In this document: positions 37,438 through 48,668 of the stretch, piece after piece
How positions within the stretch are numbered: the stretch's first letter is position 1
How the letters are laid out: the number at the start of each line of letters is the position of its first letter
Origin: Sambucus nigra
Lineage: Eukaryota; Streptophyta; Magnoliopsida; Dipsacales; Adoxaceae
DNA length: 64,000 nucleotides
NCBI GenBank assembly: GCA_949130495.1
Contig: OX422223.1
Span: 77,436,751 to 77,500,750, forward strand
Direction: 5' to 3'
Notes under the pieces: generated by a model
Seen by the model: the letters and a program-made list of their open reading frames with translations, nothing else
Databases searched by the model: none
What the model was told of the DNA's origin: nothing
Program-made: the position numbers and the translations under genes

Positions 37438-39167
37438 TCTTCCAGGGCCTATCAACCAAGACAACCTAGGCACCTATCGCAACGTCGGGAAGTGGCCATA
37501 TGCCCGCGAGAGAGTCATAACCACACCCGGAATTACCTCACCATTGGAGAAAACATATATAAGAACCGATCATATGGCTGAGGACTATAGTCTCCCTGCA
37601 TTCAATAGTCAGGGGACATCACCTCATGCGCGTACTTCCCCTATGATAGCATTTAGAGAGGTGTGTTTAAGTAAATTATCATTTACCATATCATTACCAT
37701 TTCCATTTCATTTTGATTTTCCATGTGCGTGTTCATTTAATGGATATATCCCATTTTATCCGAAGCCATATGTAAATCATATCATCATTACAACCTCAAT
37801 CAATGAATAATTTCGTGATTCATTCTCTAAACATTTTAGGGTATTATTTTAACCCACCACGACTAACATACCTAAATTGAGCTTCTAATGTCTCCTGATA
37901 TGACCTTACAACTTCTACTTTCATAATGGTTAACTGAAATAATAGAATGTCCTAACATCAATTTGTATACCCTCGGAATAACCCCCACATAACCCATTTC
38001 TAATGTAGGGTAGTTAACTAACCCTTCTAGGGCTCTAGGACTCTAAGTTTACTTCATACAAGAAGGTTCCTAAGTCCTAAACTTAAAAAAAAGGATCAAA
38101 ATTGAGTTGGAAAAATAACTCAAAACAGCAAGTTTCCCGAATCGATTCTCCCCAAGCAGCAAATGGATTCGCCCAAAAGCGAATCGATTCAGAGGAATAA
38201 TTCCAGTTTCTGCCTTGGCCGAATCGATTCGGCCTTAACCCAAATCGATTCGGTCTTGCAGACCTGTAACTTGACCCCTAAGCGAATCGATTCAACCTAG
38301 GGCCGAATCGATTCGCCCCTGCGATTTGGTGAAGGATGGGGCTACGGGTTATGAACCCTAGTTTTCCCCAAAACTCAAATATCTTCCATTTTTTACACAC
38401 ATCCATCAACATTTATCTACCCAAAATCATCCTACATGTTTATCAACTACCATAATCCACAATTCCATCAACATAAACCATGATTAGGGTTCAAACCCTA
38501 TAAAATCCATATTTGTTCCATAAATGTTAATACACAACTATCACACAATTTACCCATCTTGAACCATATTTTAGCAAGTAGAAAACTTTCCATGAGGTTG
38601 AAATCTGAGATTCCCTCTTGTTAGAAGCAATCCCAAATCTTCAATCTTCAATCTCTCTCTTTTCTCCACAAGTTCTCTTCTTCTCTCTTTCTCTCTAGGT
38701 TAATAAATGCACTTAAGAGAAATACATGAGGTGCAAGACTAAATCGTGGTATTAGTCTAAAATTCCCAACTTAAATGGTTAATACCACATTAAAATGACT
38801 CGCAACTACGCGTTTAAGTCAAAACCAGTCAAAAGTGCCCGAATCATGAAAATACAATATGGCACTTATTTTGACTATCTCGCACATTTCGGGACTAACT
38901 ACGCCCTATAAATTGGCATCCGATAATTTTATAAATCATTTCAAGTCCCAGTTTCATTTAAACCATAAATGTCATTTTAAAGCACATAACACTATAAAAC
39001 GCAACACGATGATATTTACTTACACATACAGTAAATATGCAACAATCTAGTAAATATGCTCCATTAACTCATTTAATTCATATTTACTCCATCATCCGTA
39101 CTTTATATAATTACTTCATGCAATAAATTAATATAAAATAAGTTTCTCAAAAGCGAGGGTTGTTACA
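37438..39167 (-). mobile_element. Element B 5' LTR, outer part
   Basis: Resumes at the duplicated TCTTC and continues to GGGTTGTTACA, matching 14232-15941. It includes the second CGAATCGATTCG cluster (38138-38316). TTTAA at 39168-39172 is the target copy shared with 13253-13257. Confidence 0.9.
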
Positions 39168-39172
39168 TTTAA

Positions 39173-39223
39173 TAAATTGGAAATTTGCAAACCCCACTTA
39201 ATAATTGATATCACGCATTCTCA
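39173..39223 (+). mobile_element. Element D 5' LTR, right part
   Basis: The last 51 bp of the LTR, matching the end of the 3' LTR (GATATCACGCATTCTCA). Confidence 0.85.
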
Positions 39224-39226
39224 AAT

Positions 39227-39238
39227 TGGTATCAGAGC
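39227..39238 (+). other. Element D primer binding site
   Basis: TGGTATCAGAGC three bases after the LTR end; iMet type. Confidence 0.9.
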
Positions 39239-39418
39239 TCGCAGAGAGAATATACCCCATTTACAAATTTTTATCAAAGCCGGTTACTCTAATTTATCGA
39301 GTGATCTTTCTCCACAAAATTTTTATGATATCAAATTTTTTAAAAATTTATTTTTTAAAAAGTCGCAGTTTTTTCGATTGATAACTTATATAATCGGATG
39401 CCAAGTTTTTAAATAGGA

Positions 39419-41405
39419 ATTATGCCTATTGGAAAGCTTGTATGAGGTCGTGTTTAAAATCTATTGATGAGCGTGTTTGTCTCACTTGTGAAATAGGGTA
39501 GACTCCTCCCACTGCCACCGTGAATAATGTTGTTTCAAACAAACCTGTGTTGGAATGGACTAACGATGATTTTAAATGGAGCACTTTTAATTCCCGAGGC
39601 CTTAGGTCTATTTCTGGAGCCATCACAACCGATGAGTTCCGTCTTATTATGATGTGCACCACGTTTAAAGAGTCTTGGTATATCCTCCAATCGACACATG
39701 AGGGTACCAATGCGATTAAAGTGTTAAAATTGCAAATTTTGACCACCCAATTCTAGACTATCACTATGTTAGAGTTCGAATGTTTTGATGATTTTTAGGC
39801 TATGTTATCAGACATCGTTAACACTAGTTTTAATTTGGGTGAGAAAATTGATGATTGAAGGGCCGTGAAAAAGATTTTAAGGTCACTCCCGAAATGTTTT
39901 ATTCCAAAGGTCATTGTTTTAAACTCTTTAGGAATATTAGATACACTTAGGTTAGAAGAAATCATAGGAGATCTTCAAACTTATGATATCAATATTTTTC
40001 CTAACGCCCTTAAACCTAAGGATAAAGGGATTGCACTTAGAGCCGAATCGAGAAAGGATGAGAGTTAGGAAGAAAGAGAAAAAGAAAAAGGAGAGAGTTT
40101 GTGAGTCTGATTCCGAGTTTGAGTTTGCTATTGATGATGTGACCATGTTTGTGAACAATTTTAAAAAGTTTCTCAAATTTTCAAAAGAAAATTCTTCCAA
40201 CAAAAAGATGTTTAAGAAAAAACAAAAATTTTGATAATAAGAAAGATGAGGCCAATGACAGCGGTGAGAAAGAGGAAGAGTTTAGATGTTTTGAGTTCGA
40301 CGGTAAGGGGTACAAAATGTTTGAATGCCCCTATATGCTAAGGAGAAAATTAAAAAAGATTGTTAATATCGCCACTCTTAGTGATAGTTATAGCGAGGTG
40401 ATAAATTCGGGGGATTAATCATCGCATGGTATGTGTTTTGCGTTTATGGCTAGTCGGGTGAGCACATCTAGTTTATCACATGACAATGAGGACACTTGTA
40501 CGCATAAGATCCCCGATGATGATTTGAGTGTTTCAAGTGAAGGTTACGGTGAGATAGAAAGTGAGGGTGAGATAAGTAGTGAGAATGAAAGTGATCTTCA
40601 AAAGGCGTTTAGAGATTTGTACATCAAGACTTTGAAAACGAAAAAGTTAAATAAAGATTTAAATTTTAAAGTGCTAGATTTGGAGAGAGGGATGGAGATT
40701 TTAAGGGGATGTGAGGCATCGACGAGTCAACTCAAGAAGGTGAAAGTTTCTTTAAGTGAGCAGTTGATCGTCTTACAAATGGAGAAGGGTGAATTGACCA
40801 ACACCATGGCTAGTCTTACGGAGACCCATAAGAAACTTGAAGCCCGTATATCAACTCGAGAGAGATCTTGAACGTGCCCAAGAGGTCAAGGTCACTATAT
40901 AGGATACATCTAAGAAGGTAGTTAAGTTGCTCCTTCGCCCCTCTTTGGGTAATCGTTGAGATATTAGGAATAGCTTATAACGGTGCGTCCACTTCTCAAG
41001 TTGCACCCGTGTCGATTCCCGAGTTTGTTATCGATCCATATGGCTCTCAACCTAATCCACCTAGGCTTCTATTACCCGATAGGAGAGCACATCCACGACG
41101 TTTTGAGATAGGTTATCCTAGGCCTGTTTATGTCTTCACTCATTGCAGAAAGAGAGGATTCCTTAGAGAATTTTGTTTTTAAGTTGGGTAGTGTGTCGCA
41201 TAAGTTTTTGCCACGTTTTGCTACTGCACGTGTTCACACACATGCTCCCACACATGTTACTCCACATGCTCCCGCACATGACTTGAGAGAGTTTGCACAT
41301 ATTCGAGAGAAATTTGAGTATTTAGTCAAAACTTCACATAATTTGATGGTTGTTTTTCATAAGTTGTCACCACCTCTGGAAAACCCATATGGACCTAATG
41401 ATTGA
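39419..41405 (+). pseudogene. Element D gag (UBN2 + two CCHC knuckles + coiled coil), broken
   Basis: Reading across stops gives a copia-type UBN2 gag domain: YWKACMRSCLKSIDERV, then CTTFKESWYILQSTHEGTNA, LRSLPKCFIPKVIVL, LEEIIGDLQTYDI. In-frame stops fall after TCEIG, TTQF, FDDF and IDD. A frameshift follows KKKQKF (about 40235). The first knuckle is degenerate (CFEFDGKGYKMFEC: second Cys is Phe, His is Tyr). An acidic and coiled-coil segment follows (40431-40871), which shares DLQ-AF-LY---LKTKK with element C. The second knuckle is also mutated (THCRKRGFLREFC). A His/Pro/Thr-rich tail ends at 41404. No protease, integrase or RT follows. Non-functional. Confidence 0.85.
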
Positions 41406-43090
41406 GGTTTAGACTTATTTGCTAGCATAAAATGTTTTGCATGATCATATTTTATGATTATTTCTAGTGTGTACCAACTTTGTGTTTATTTTTCATTTTT
41501 TGATATATTTTTTGAAAATCCCAAAAAGATTTTATTTTTGAAAATTTTTGAAAAAAACAAATTTGTTTTTAGAAAAATTGAAAATCCAAAAATATTTTAT
41601 TTTGATAAAATTTTTGAAAAACATTAAAAGATTTTTTGTATTTTGTTTTACACCATTTGTGGATGAACATTTAGGATGACTGAGTCACAACATCGTTCCA
41701 TTATCCATGGGACCTTTTTATAGTGTTTTTAGACGATACGCCATTTCATACATGTGTTTTTTAATGTTTGGAATCATTAAGATGTGATTAGCGATCCATT
41801 TTACATGTTTAACTCATTGTTGCCTTTAATGCATACTTGCACGAATTTATTTGATTATTGCACTTGTCTATCATATGTTGGTCGAAGTGTTTTCATATCA
41901 ATCATGTCTTTAAAAATGAATCAAATGCGACAAAACTTGACAATTAAAGTAGTGCATGTAAGAACCGTTGCCCGTGAGGAATTTGTTTAGCATTAAAAAA
42001 TGATGAGTGTACACAGGAAAGGGTTGTGAGAGAATAATAATCTCGTCGTGAAAGCCACTGTTGAAAAGTGCCTAAAACGTATGGCATTAAAAAAAGTAGC
42101 CAAGGCCAAACTATTTTAGTTTAATCGATCTTTCAAAATTCAAAATCATAAGAGATCAAATTTATCCTTTGAGGGAGTTTGGAGAAAATCAACGGGTTGC
42201 ATGTCCTGACAAAGTCTTGAAAAATATTATAAAGCTTTTGGACATTATTGGTATGGAAATCATTTTTACTTTGATTTGTTATTTAGATTAAGTCAATATC
42301 TTTTAAATTCAACACTTTTACACCTAAGGTCAACATTTTGTTCATTCGTTAGGAGTTTTCGATATTCATCGTGCACATATGATTTTGATTGAGTTGATTT
42401 ACCTATCGAATTTTTTCACACCCATACATTTCGTTTCCAGGATTTTGTTATCTTAGTGTTTGTTCATGGTGTGTGGTGTATTTGTGATTTATTGTTGTAA
42501 AAACAATTTGAGAAAATTTTGAAAAATCAAAAATAGTTTATGAGGACCGTTTGAGTATTTCTTGATGTGAGCTTATTTGATATAACTTTGTGTTTATTTT
42601 GATTTACTTATCGCGGACCACTCCGGCATATATATGTTTGTTTCTTTGCCTTGTCTATTTGGGGAAATAAAAAAGGGGGAGAACGAATTATGGGGGAGTG
42701 GGAGTTTGATGTATGGGAGAGAGACTTAATTTTTTATTTGGAGTTTGATATGTGGGGGAGAGACTTCATTTTCTATTTGGAGTTTGATGTATGGGGGAGA
42801 GAATTAATCTTTTATTTGATTTATTTTTATCTCATTTCAAACTCGATATGTCACGAAGGTATTTATTTCTTGTCTTATGTGTGTAGGTACAATTTGACGA
42901 AACATGCTTTCGGCACACCCTGATGATGACAATGAAATTTTTAAAGAGATTTAAGGTTTGTTGTTGAAAAGTTTTTGAAGTCTTGCAAATGTAGTATCTT
43001 TCCGTGTTTGGGTTTCTTGGGAGGGTATTAGATTTGTATAAGAAATTTATTTTGATAATTCGTATTTTTTATTTTGCACCTGCATAGACA
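41406..43090 (+). other. Element D non-coding 3' region
   Basis: AT-rich and without pol motifs. Parts match the complement of element C's non-coding interior, for example the stretch with ACACCTAAGG at about 42323 and its counterpart at about 34310, so both families share this non-coding block. Confidence 0.6.
42701..42817 (+). repeat. 39-bp tandem repeat, three units, in frame
   Basis: Units start at 42701, 42740 and 42779, each beginning GGAGTTTGAT and containing a GGGGGAGAGA-type purine tract. Because 39 is a multiple of three, they read as a 13-residue repeat (EFDVWGRDLIFYL-like) in the frame 42651-42923. Probably a purine-tract amplification, with the reading frame incidental. Confidence 0.8.
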
Positions 43091-43101
43091 TAGGGGAGAT
43101 T
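43091..43101 (+). other. Element D polypurine tract
   Basis: TAGGGGAGATT directly before the 3' LTR. Confidence 0.8.
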
Positions 43102-44259
43102 TGTAAGGACATAATTTTCATTGTCCGTAGTTTACATAAAATATGTCGTATACCGCTAAAACCATCAAAAAAGTTCACGTTCATTGTTTAAGACGACGGA
43201 TCCGAATTTCATGCATCTTCAACATATGCGCAATAGAGAGTACAATTTCATATAGAATGTGTTTAAGTTTCGTAAATTCTTTACTTTAGTATTGGGATAA
43301 TTTTTGAAACTATTTGAAAATAATTTAGGCATTTTTTCTAATTCAAAATAATTTTTCCAAGACCTGTAGGCAGAGTTTTTTAAATAAAAAAATTTGACGC
43401 TAAAGTCGTTCAGCCGACATAAGCTTGTCATTCGAACGACATGAAGATGTCGTTAGAACGACAACTTTAAATGAAATCACTTGTCGTTCGAAGGATCACG
43501 ATAAAGGTTTCATCTAATGACATGATACTATTTTGTTTTCAAAGGGTCATTCTTTCGGTCGTTTGTAACAACATCCAATGTCGTTCAAAGGACATGCCAA
43601 TGTCGTTGTCGTTTGAATGACATGTGTCGCCTCAATAATTTTATTGAGCTATAAATACCTGTTTTGGAGACCTGTTTCATTAAGACTTTTGCCAATTACG
43701 TTTTTGCATATCAGCAGCAAAAGTTCTTCAATTTTTAAGGTTAAAAACCTAGTTTTTTATTCACCAAAACATCCCAATTCTTTTGTGAATCATTTATGGA
43801 ACCCAATCACTTCTGTGAAAGTTTGTTTTTGTGGAGTGCCATCTATACTGCTGGATTGGTAGCCCTTGTGATTGTTGTTTGCTGATCGGCGGTGGTTATT
43901 GGGGATATTTTAGGGTGTTCCTTGCTGGAGATAGAGCTGCGGTTATTTGAGACTCTTGCGGGAGACTTTGCTGATTCAAGGATGCGGTCTTCGTGGATGT
44001 TCTGCGGAATATTCATTGCTATATTTCGATAAAGTGTTGTAAGTTGCAACTTCCAAACTTTATTGAAATAAAAGGTTTTGTCCTGCGGGTATTTTTTCTC
44101 AAACTTGTTTGTTTTGCATGCTTATTAATTTAATCACATAGATGCATGTCTAGGGTTTAATTAATATTGGGTTTAATTGAAAATTGACATTTTATTAAAT
44201 AAGTTTAATAAATTGGAAATTTGTGAATCCCATTAAATAATTGATATCACGCATTCTCA
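43102..44259 (+). mobile_element. Element D 3' LTR
   Basis: 1158 bp, the uninterrupted copy (no MITE, no element B). It holds the palindrome cluster at 43400-43625 and a TATAAATA box at 43650-43657. Confidence 0.85.
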
Positions 44260-44298
44260 AATTTGTATCAAATCTCATATAGCGAATATACCCCGATT
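44260..44298 (+). repeat. Second, decayed PBS and leader after D's 3' LTR
   Basis: AATTTGTATCAAATCTC followed by AATATACCCC matches the sequence after the 5' LTR (AATTGGTATCAGAGCTC, then AATATACCCC). So the 3' LTR was once followed by another internal region, the trace of a tandem LTR-internal-LTR arrangement. Confidence 0.75.
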
Positions 44299-44760
44299 AC
44301 ACTAGCATCATTTCCCAATTCAGCTAAACTGAAATCTAACTGTAAATGCACCTGGGATCTTCGAGAAGTGGTGACCCCTAAAATATCAAACTTGATCTTC
44401 TTTCTAACCAGAAACCCTTGAGCACCACAAGAGATAATGCATTCTGGATATTCATATTCATATTCCATATTATATAATTTCTTGGATTTTGAATATCATT
44501 AACTCCACTATCGAAATCCTCACAACAAAGATGGAACTATTTAGACCCATTGTGAACAAGCTCCAAGTTTCCCATTATTACACGACATAATACCATGTGT
44601 CGTGCCCCATGTGTGTCTACTATGAGAAGCTCATATTGAATCCAACATGATACTGAAGCGTTATGATCCGAGGTAAATGATATAGCTGGAAAAACAACAT
44701 CATATAATATGAGCTCCCAAACTAAATACAATTTCACATATCTGAGAAAGGATAATAAGC
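44299..44760 (-). pseudogene. SRO/RCD1-type PARP-domain gene fragment
   Basis: Minus-strand frames read AISFTSDHNASVSCW, then GARHMVLCRVIMGNLELVH, then EDFDSGVNDIQNPRNY, IIWNMNMN, and (after a frameshift) EYPECIISCGAQG. Past that comes KFDILGVTTSRRSQVHLQL. These match, in order, the C-terminal half of the catalytic PARP-like domain of plant SRO proteins (similar to RCD-one), whose RHMVLCRVI-GN, FDSGVDD-QNP and WNMNMN-YPE blocks are hallmarks, and the region just after it. A stop follows HNGSK, and a frameshift lies at WNMNMN. N-terminal WWE and C-terminal RST domains are not seen. It directly abuts the retroelement leader at 44298 and the LINE tail at 44868. Non-functional. Confidence 0.78.
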
Positions 44761-44867
44761 ACCAATATATGAATTTCCATGGACTACGACGGAATCCTGC
44801 ATCTCTACTCTTAATTTTTTTTATAAGAAATTGAAAATCGTATTCTCATAATAATTGAACACTACAC

Positions 44868-46675
44868 TCTTATTTTTTTATCGAAGAGGGATGGTACCCC
44901 AATGCATATAGTTAAAAAACTAAAGAAGACAAAACCTCTTCGTGGCTATTAGCTCAAACAAACAACTAGATGTTGAGCTCAATGCTCTAGTTGTAAGAAG
45001 ATGATGATAAAATTGGGGATTTATAGTGATCCCCATTAAATAAAGCAACTAAACTTATGGAAATAATAAACTTAGGCATTTATAATAACCCCGTTATAAT
45101 GAATTTAATTTTTTCTGATTTGAGGACAACCTTGTTTATGTAATTTTACTAAACCTTTAATAATTGAAGGAAGAGAAGATAAATTCCAATAGATTTCAAT
45201 GGTTTTAGATGAAGCTACCAAGGAAGCAAGACCATCATCTATAGTGTTGAATTCTCTCCAAATATGAGTGATTTTTAATGAGGTGGGGTGGGATATGTAT
45301 ATTTTTTAATACCTCTTTAATCATCCAGGGACGTTTGTCTTTTTTCAATATCAAGTCCGCAAGAATCTTTGAATCAGACTCAATGGGGCACCTTATCGAG
45401 GTTCAGTGGCTTGTAAATATTTATGCCTTCCCACAAAGCTTGAGATTCAACTTGAATAGAGTTCTTACTGCCCAAAGTAATGCTAAAACCAGCCAAGAAG
45501 TTACCTATGTGATCCCTAACAACTCCCTTTATTCCACTAGGACCTGGATTGCCTTGAGAAGCTTCATCGATGTTGATTTTAAAATGCACCTCTTTTTGTT
45601 TTTCCCAAACACATTATGAATGGATACAACTTTAGGCTTGGATTTTATATTTAACCAGTTGAGACAATAGACATCTTCATCCTTGCACAAGTCTTTAAAA
45701 ATGTTTATAGAGGTAATATTAGTAATAAGTGCTAAAACATCTTTAATAATGTTCTCTTATTTCACATATATGTTCTCAAAGTTCTTTTAATTCCTTGCTT
45801 TCTATATCTCCCACGTGATGAACTTTTGGTATGTTTAAGAAGATGAATTGTTGATGATCTCTAGATGGAATTTTCAACCACCAAATCATGAGCATGATCT
45901 TACAAGAATATTATTTCATATTAATTCCAAGTCTATTGCCAAAATAGTTCCAAACCTCCTGAGCTACAGGCTAATTAACCAGTAGGTGATCCAAGTTTCT
46001 GTATACCTCTCATAATTTCTACATCTAGAGGCAAGCTTTATACCAAGATCTTAAATGGCAGAGTTAATGGGCAGGGCTTTATGCAAGACTTTCCACACAA
46101 ATATTCTGACTTTTAGAGGACATCTATTTCTCCACAATTGCTTCCATCTCATAGATATAGACATGGATTGTCTCACATATTCATAAGTTGATTTCAAATT
46201 GAACTCCCCAATTGAAGAAGGCAACCATAGAGACTTGTCTTCATCAATTAACTCTCCAACTTTGTCATGAATATCCAAAATTCTTTTGAAGGCATGAGAA
46301 CTTTTATTACTAGAATACATGGACTTGAATTTATTCCTCATAAAATTTCCCCAAAACACTTTATCAAATTTCCATTTCCAATAAACCTTCAAGCTAGTTG
46401 CTCCAATAATACCTTCCACATATCTCATATTAAGACCTCCTTCCTCATAAAGGAAGTAGGCCTCTTCCCATTTTAACCACTGGAATAGATTGTCTTTGGA
46501 ACAATCCCCTCAAAAGAACTTACTAACAATGTCTTGAATTTTCCTAATAACTTCTTTAGGATGACAAATTACTGAGAGAATGTGGAGAGGGATGGAAGAG
46601 AGAGCATGTTTGATTAAGGTAATACTACCTCCTTGAAAGGTGAGTCTAGAAGACCATCCAAAAAATTAATTCCTT
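44868..46675 (-). pseudogene. LINE (L1-like) pol C-terminal remnant
   Basis: The minus strand reads the end of the RT region (LTFQGGSITLIKHALSSIPL, then KFF-stop-GDCSKDN and EEGGLNMRYVEG). Next is a zinc-binding RT-associated domain (WKQLWRNRCPLKVRIFVWK, 46051-46428), then RNase H (HFKINIDEASQGNPGPSG, VESQALWEG, and after a frameshift ESDSKILADL), ending near 45105. The 3' UTR closes with GGGGTACCATCCCTC and an A-rich tail near 44868, as plant LINEs do. Endonuclease and most of the RT are missing: the 5' side is cut at the LTR that starts at 46687. Several stops and at least one frameshift make it inactive. Confidence 0.85.
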
Positions 46676-47468
46676 ATGTTATTTATTGATAAACGCTCAA
46701 AAGTGTTGATTTCATACCCCAAATAGATGCATTTTAGGCGCTCGTTCGTAATAAAATTGGCCTTATGTTTGTATTTATCTATATTGCAGGTCAATATGCA
46801 GTCGCAGTGTCAAAAAGTGCTAAATCAAGTCAATTGCGACAAAGTAGCGGTCAAAGGCGTTAAATGAAGCAAATTAAAGTCATCGCAAAGTCCGAAGTCC
46901 TTTTTGAGCTTTGCCCCGATGAGTTTCGATACCTCGAGCTCAGTCCCGTAACAAACCTAAGCCTAAATCGAATCCTAGCCATTGCCCGAGCCTCTTATGT
47001 GTTTAGTTTGTATTTTTATTATTTTTTAGAGTTTTATTTGAGTCTTATATAATTTTTAGGGTTTTTATATTTTATTTGCGTGCGTATAGTTGTACATATT
47101 TGGGTCTTTTACTGTGTGTCGAGTATTTTTATATTTTTATGAATATTGTAAACATGTTTATTTTAGTAAGGTTTTCTTTATTTTATTTTATTAGTTTTTA
47201 ACTTTATTAGGTTAGTTTTATTTTTATTAGTATTATTTGATTTTATTATCCGAGTCTTTTAATTTTAGGTTAGAAATTTATTTATTTTAGTTTTAATAGA
47301 TTTTATATTATTTAGTTTTATTTTATATTTACTTTTAATAGATTTATAAATATGTATTTTTATAAATTAGGAATTCACTTTAATTTTAATTTGCTTTATT
47401 TTTTTATAATTAAACAGAGACTATCCTCCAACTAAATCTCCAACCTGTCGATTTTGACCTTACCCAAG

Positions 47469-47725
47469 TAGGGATGGCAACGGGGCGGATTTGGAGAAGG
47501 TTTTCAAAACTCCTAACCCGCCTCATTTGATAAACTGGACGGGTCGGGGCTCCTACAGGTCAGGTTTATTTTTAAAATAGTAAAATTAAAAATATTACAT
47601 TATAGTCTTAGAGCTCTACAATGGTTCATATTCTAATATATGAAACAGTCCCCAATTATCAATCCATGTTTCCACATAAATCTTTTACAAAATTAACATA
47701 CATATAAAAGGTTTTTTAATGTGTG

Positions 47726-47812
<87 letters not shown>

Positions 47813-48020
47813 TCAAATTAATGCATATATAAATTGTATTTATGAAGACATAAGTTAAACGGTACGGGATGGGACGGGGTGACTTTATTTAAGCTAACTT
47901 CTAACCAGTCTCATTTAATAAACGATTTTTTTAAATTCATACTCGCTCTTAATTCATTAATCGGGTTTTAAAACCCACTCCATTAGAATCGAGGTGGGGT
48001 GGGTTAAATTGCCACCCCTA
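47469..48020. mobile_element. hAT-type MITE
   Basis: Termini TAGGGATGGCAA and TTGCCACCCCTA, flanked by TACCCAAG and TACTCACG (6 of 8 bases match, a decayed 8-bp duplication). 552 bp, non-coding. A (CT)n(AT)n tract at 47730-47808 lies inside. Confidence 0.8.
47730..47808. repeat. (CT)n(AT)n compound microsatellite
   Basis: About 30 bp of CT followed by 48 bp of AT inside the hAT MITE. Confidence 0.9.
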
Positions 48021-48668
48021 TACTCACGGTACCGAATTCAGCGGCCAACTTCGGACTTTAAGCCCCATCCCCACTCCGGTCAAACAATCAAACCGATGAC
48101 ACAATCCGCCCAAATCACCATCTGCGAAGACTTCAACAACCCAAAACTCTTAGACGCTGGCAACCCACCTCCCCATCTCCGACCACTCACATTCAGATCT
48201 GGACAACCCTTACACCACTCCCCGGACCACAAACCCCGACCTCCTTCGACCGAACCCAGATGCCAAAACCCGAGCAACTACTCTACCCTTAAGCCAACAC
48301 AAAACCCAAACCTCCACATCTGTACCCGGACCCCCTAAAAACGACCCACCTACTACAATCCGAACTCTTACCAACCATAATCCCCCAAGAAATCGGAGCA
48401 ACCTCCCATGTCTCCATTTTCACCCACTAACCAAGAATCCCACAAAGGAGAGGAGAAAAAAAGAAGAAGCCGTAGGTTATAAAGAGGAGGTTTGGGCAAA
48501 CTAAAAAGGGGACAATCTATCAGACACTGCAGAGAATATACACAGAGTGACTGCAGAAAAAAGTGTCATTTTCTACACTTAGAAAAAAAATACAAAAAAT
48601 ATTTAGGGTAGTTTAGAATAATTCTTAGATTAATTTTCATTCTTGTTGGTGTAATCAAGTGAAGTTTA
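48021..48668 (+). promoter_or_regulatory. LTR core promoter region with TATA box
   Basis: The C-rich stretch 48030-48420 belongs to the LTR U3; the frames in it are not recognisable proteins. It is followed by a GA-rich segment and GGTTATAAAGAGG (TATA at 48478-48484), so transcription would start near 48510. Confidence 0.45.

Larger units (their letters stand above)
13258..39167 (-). mobile_element. Element B: Tekay-like Ty3/gypsy, interrupted twice
   Basis: LTRs at 13258-15941 (3') and 31548-39167 (5', containing element C) are flanked by the exact 5-bp duplication TTTAA (13253-13257 and 39168-39172). On the minus strand the order is LTR, PBS (31534-31545), gag, protease, RT, RNase H, integrase, purine tract, LTR, which defines Ty3/gypsy. 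It entered D's 5' LTR. By eye the LTR copies differ at roughly 4% of sites, and the coding region has stops and frameshifts, so it is dead. Element A splits its integrase. Confidence 0.93.
11605..44259 (+). mobile_element. Element D: old copia-like gag-only LTR element, host of the nest
   Basis: The 5' LTR (11605-13257 plus 39173-39223) and 3' LTR (43102-44259) begin TGTAAGGACATAATTT and end ATTCTCA. The PBS follows at 39227 and the purine tract TAGGGGAGAT precedes the 3' LTR. The internal region is only about 3.9 kb and holds a broken gag and no pol, so it depended on other elements. LTRs differ at about one base in ten by eye, making it the oldest layer. Flanks do not form a target duplication (CTAGC before; PBS-like sequence after), consistent with later recombination. 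Its 5' LTR is split by a hAT MITE and by element B. Confidence 0.8.

Noticed and set aside
44806..44885. LINE target-site duplication from the two similar CTACTCTTA/CTACACTCTTA words
   Set aside because: Both copies lie on the same side of the LINE tail, so they cannot be its flanking duplication.
47994..48338. 114-codon Pro-rich frame
   Set aside because: It lies in the C-rich U3 of the Tat-type LTR and partly over a MITE end; composition explains it.
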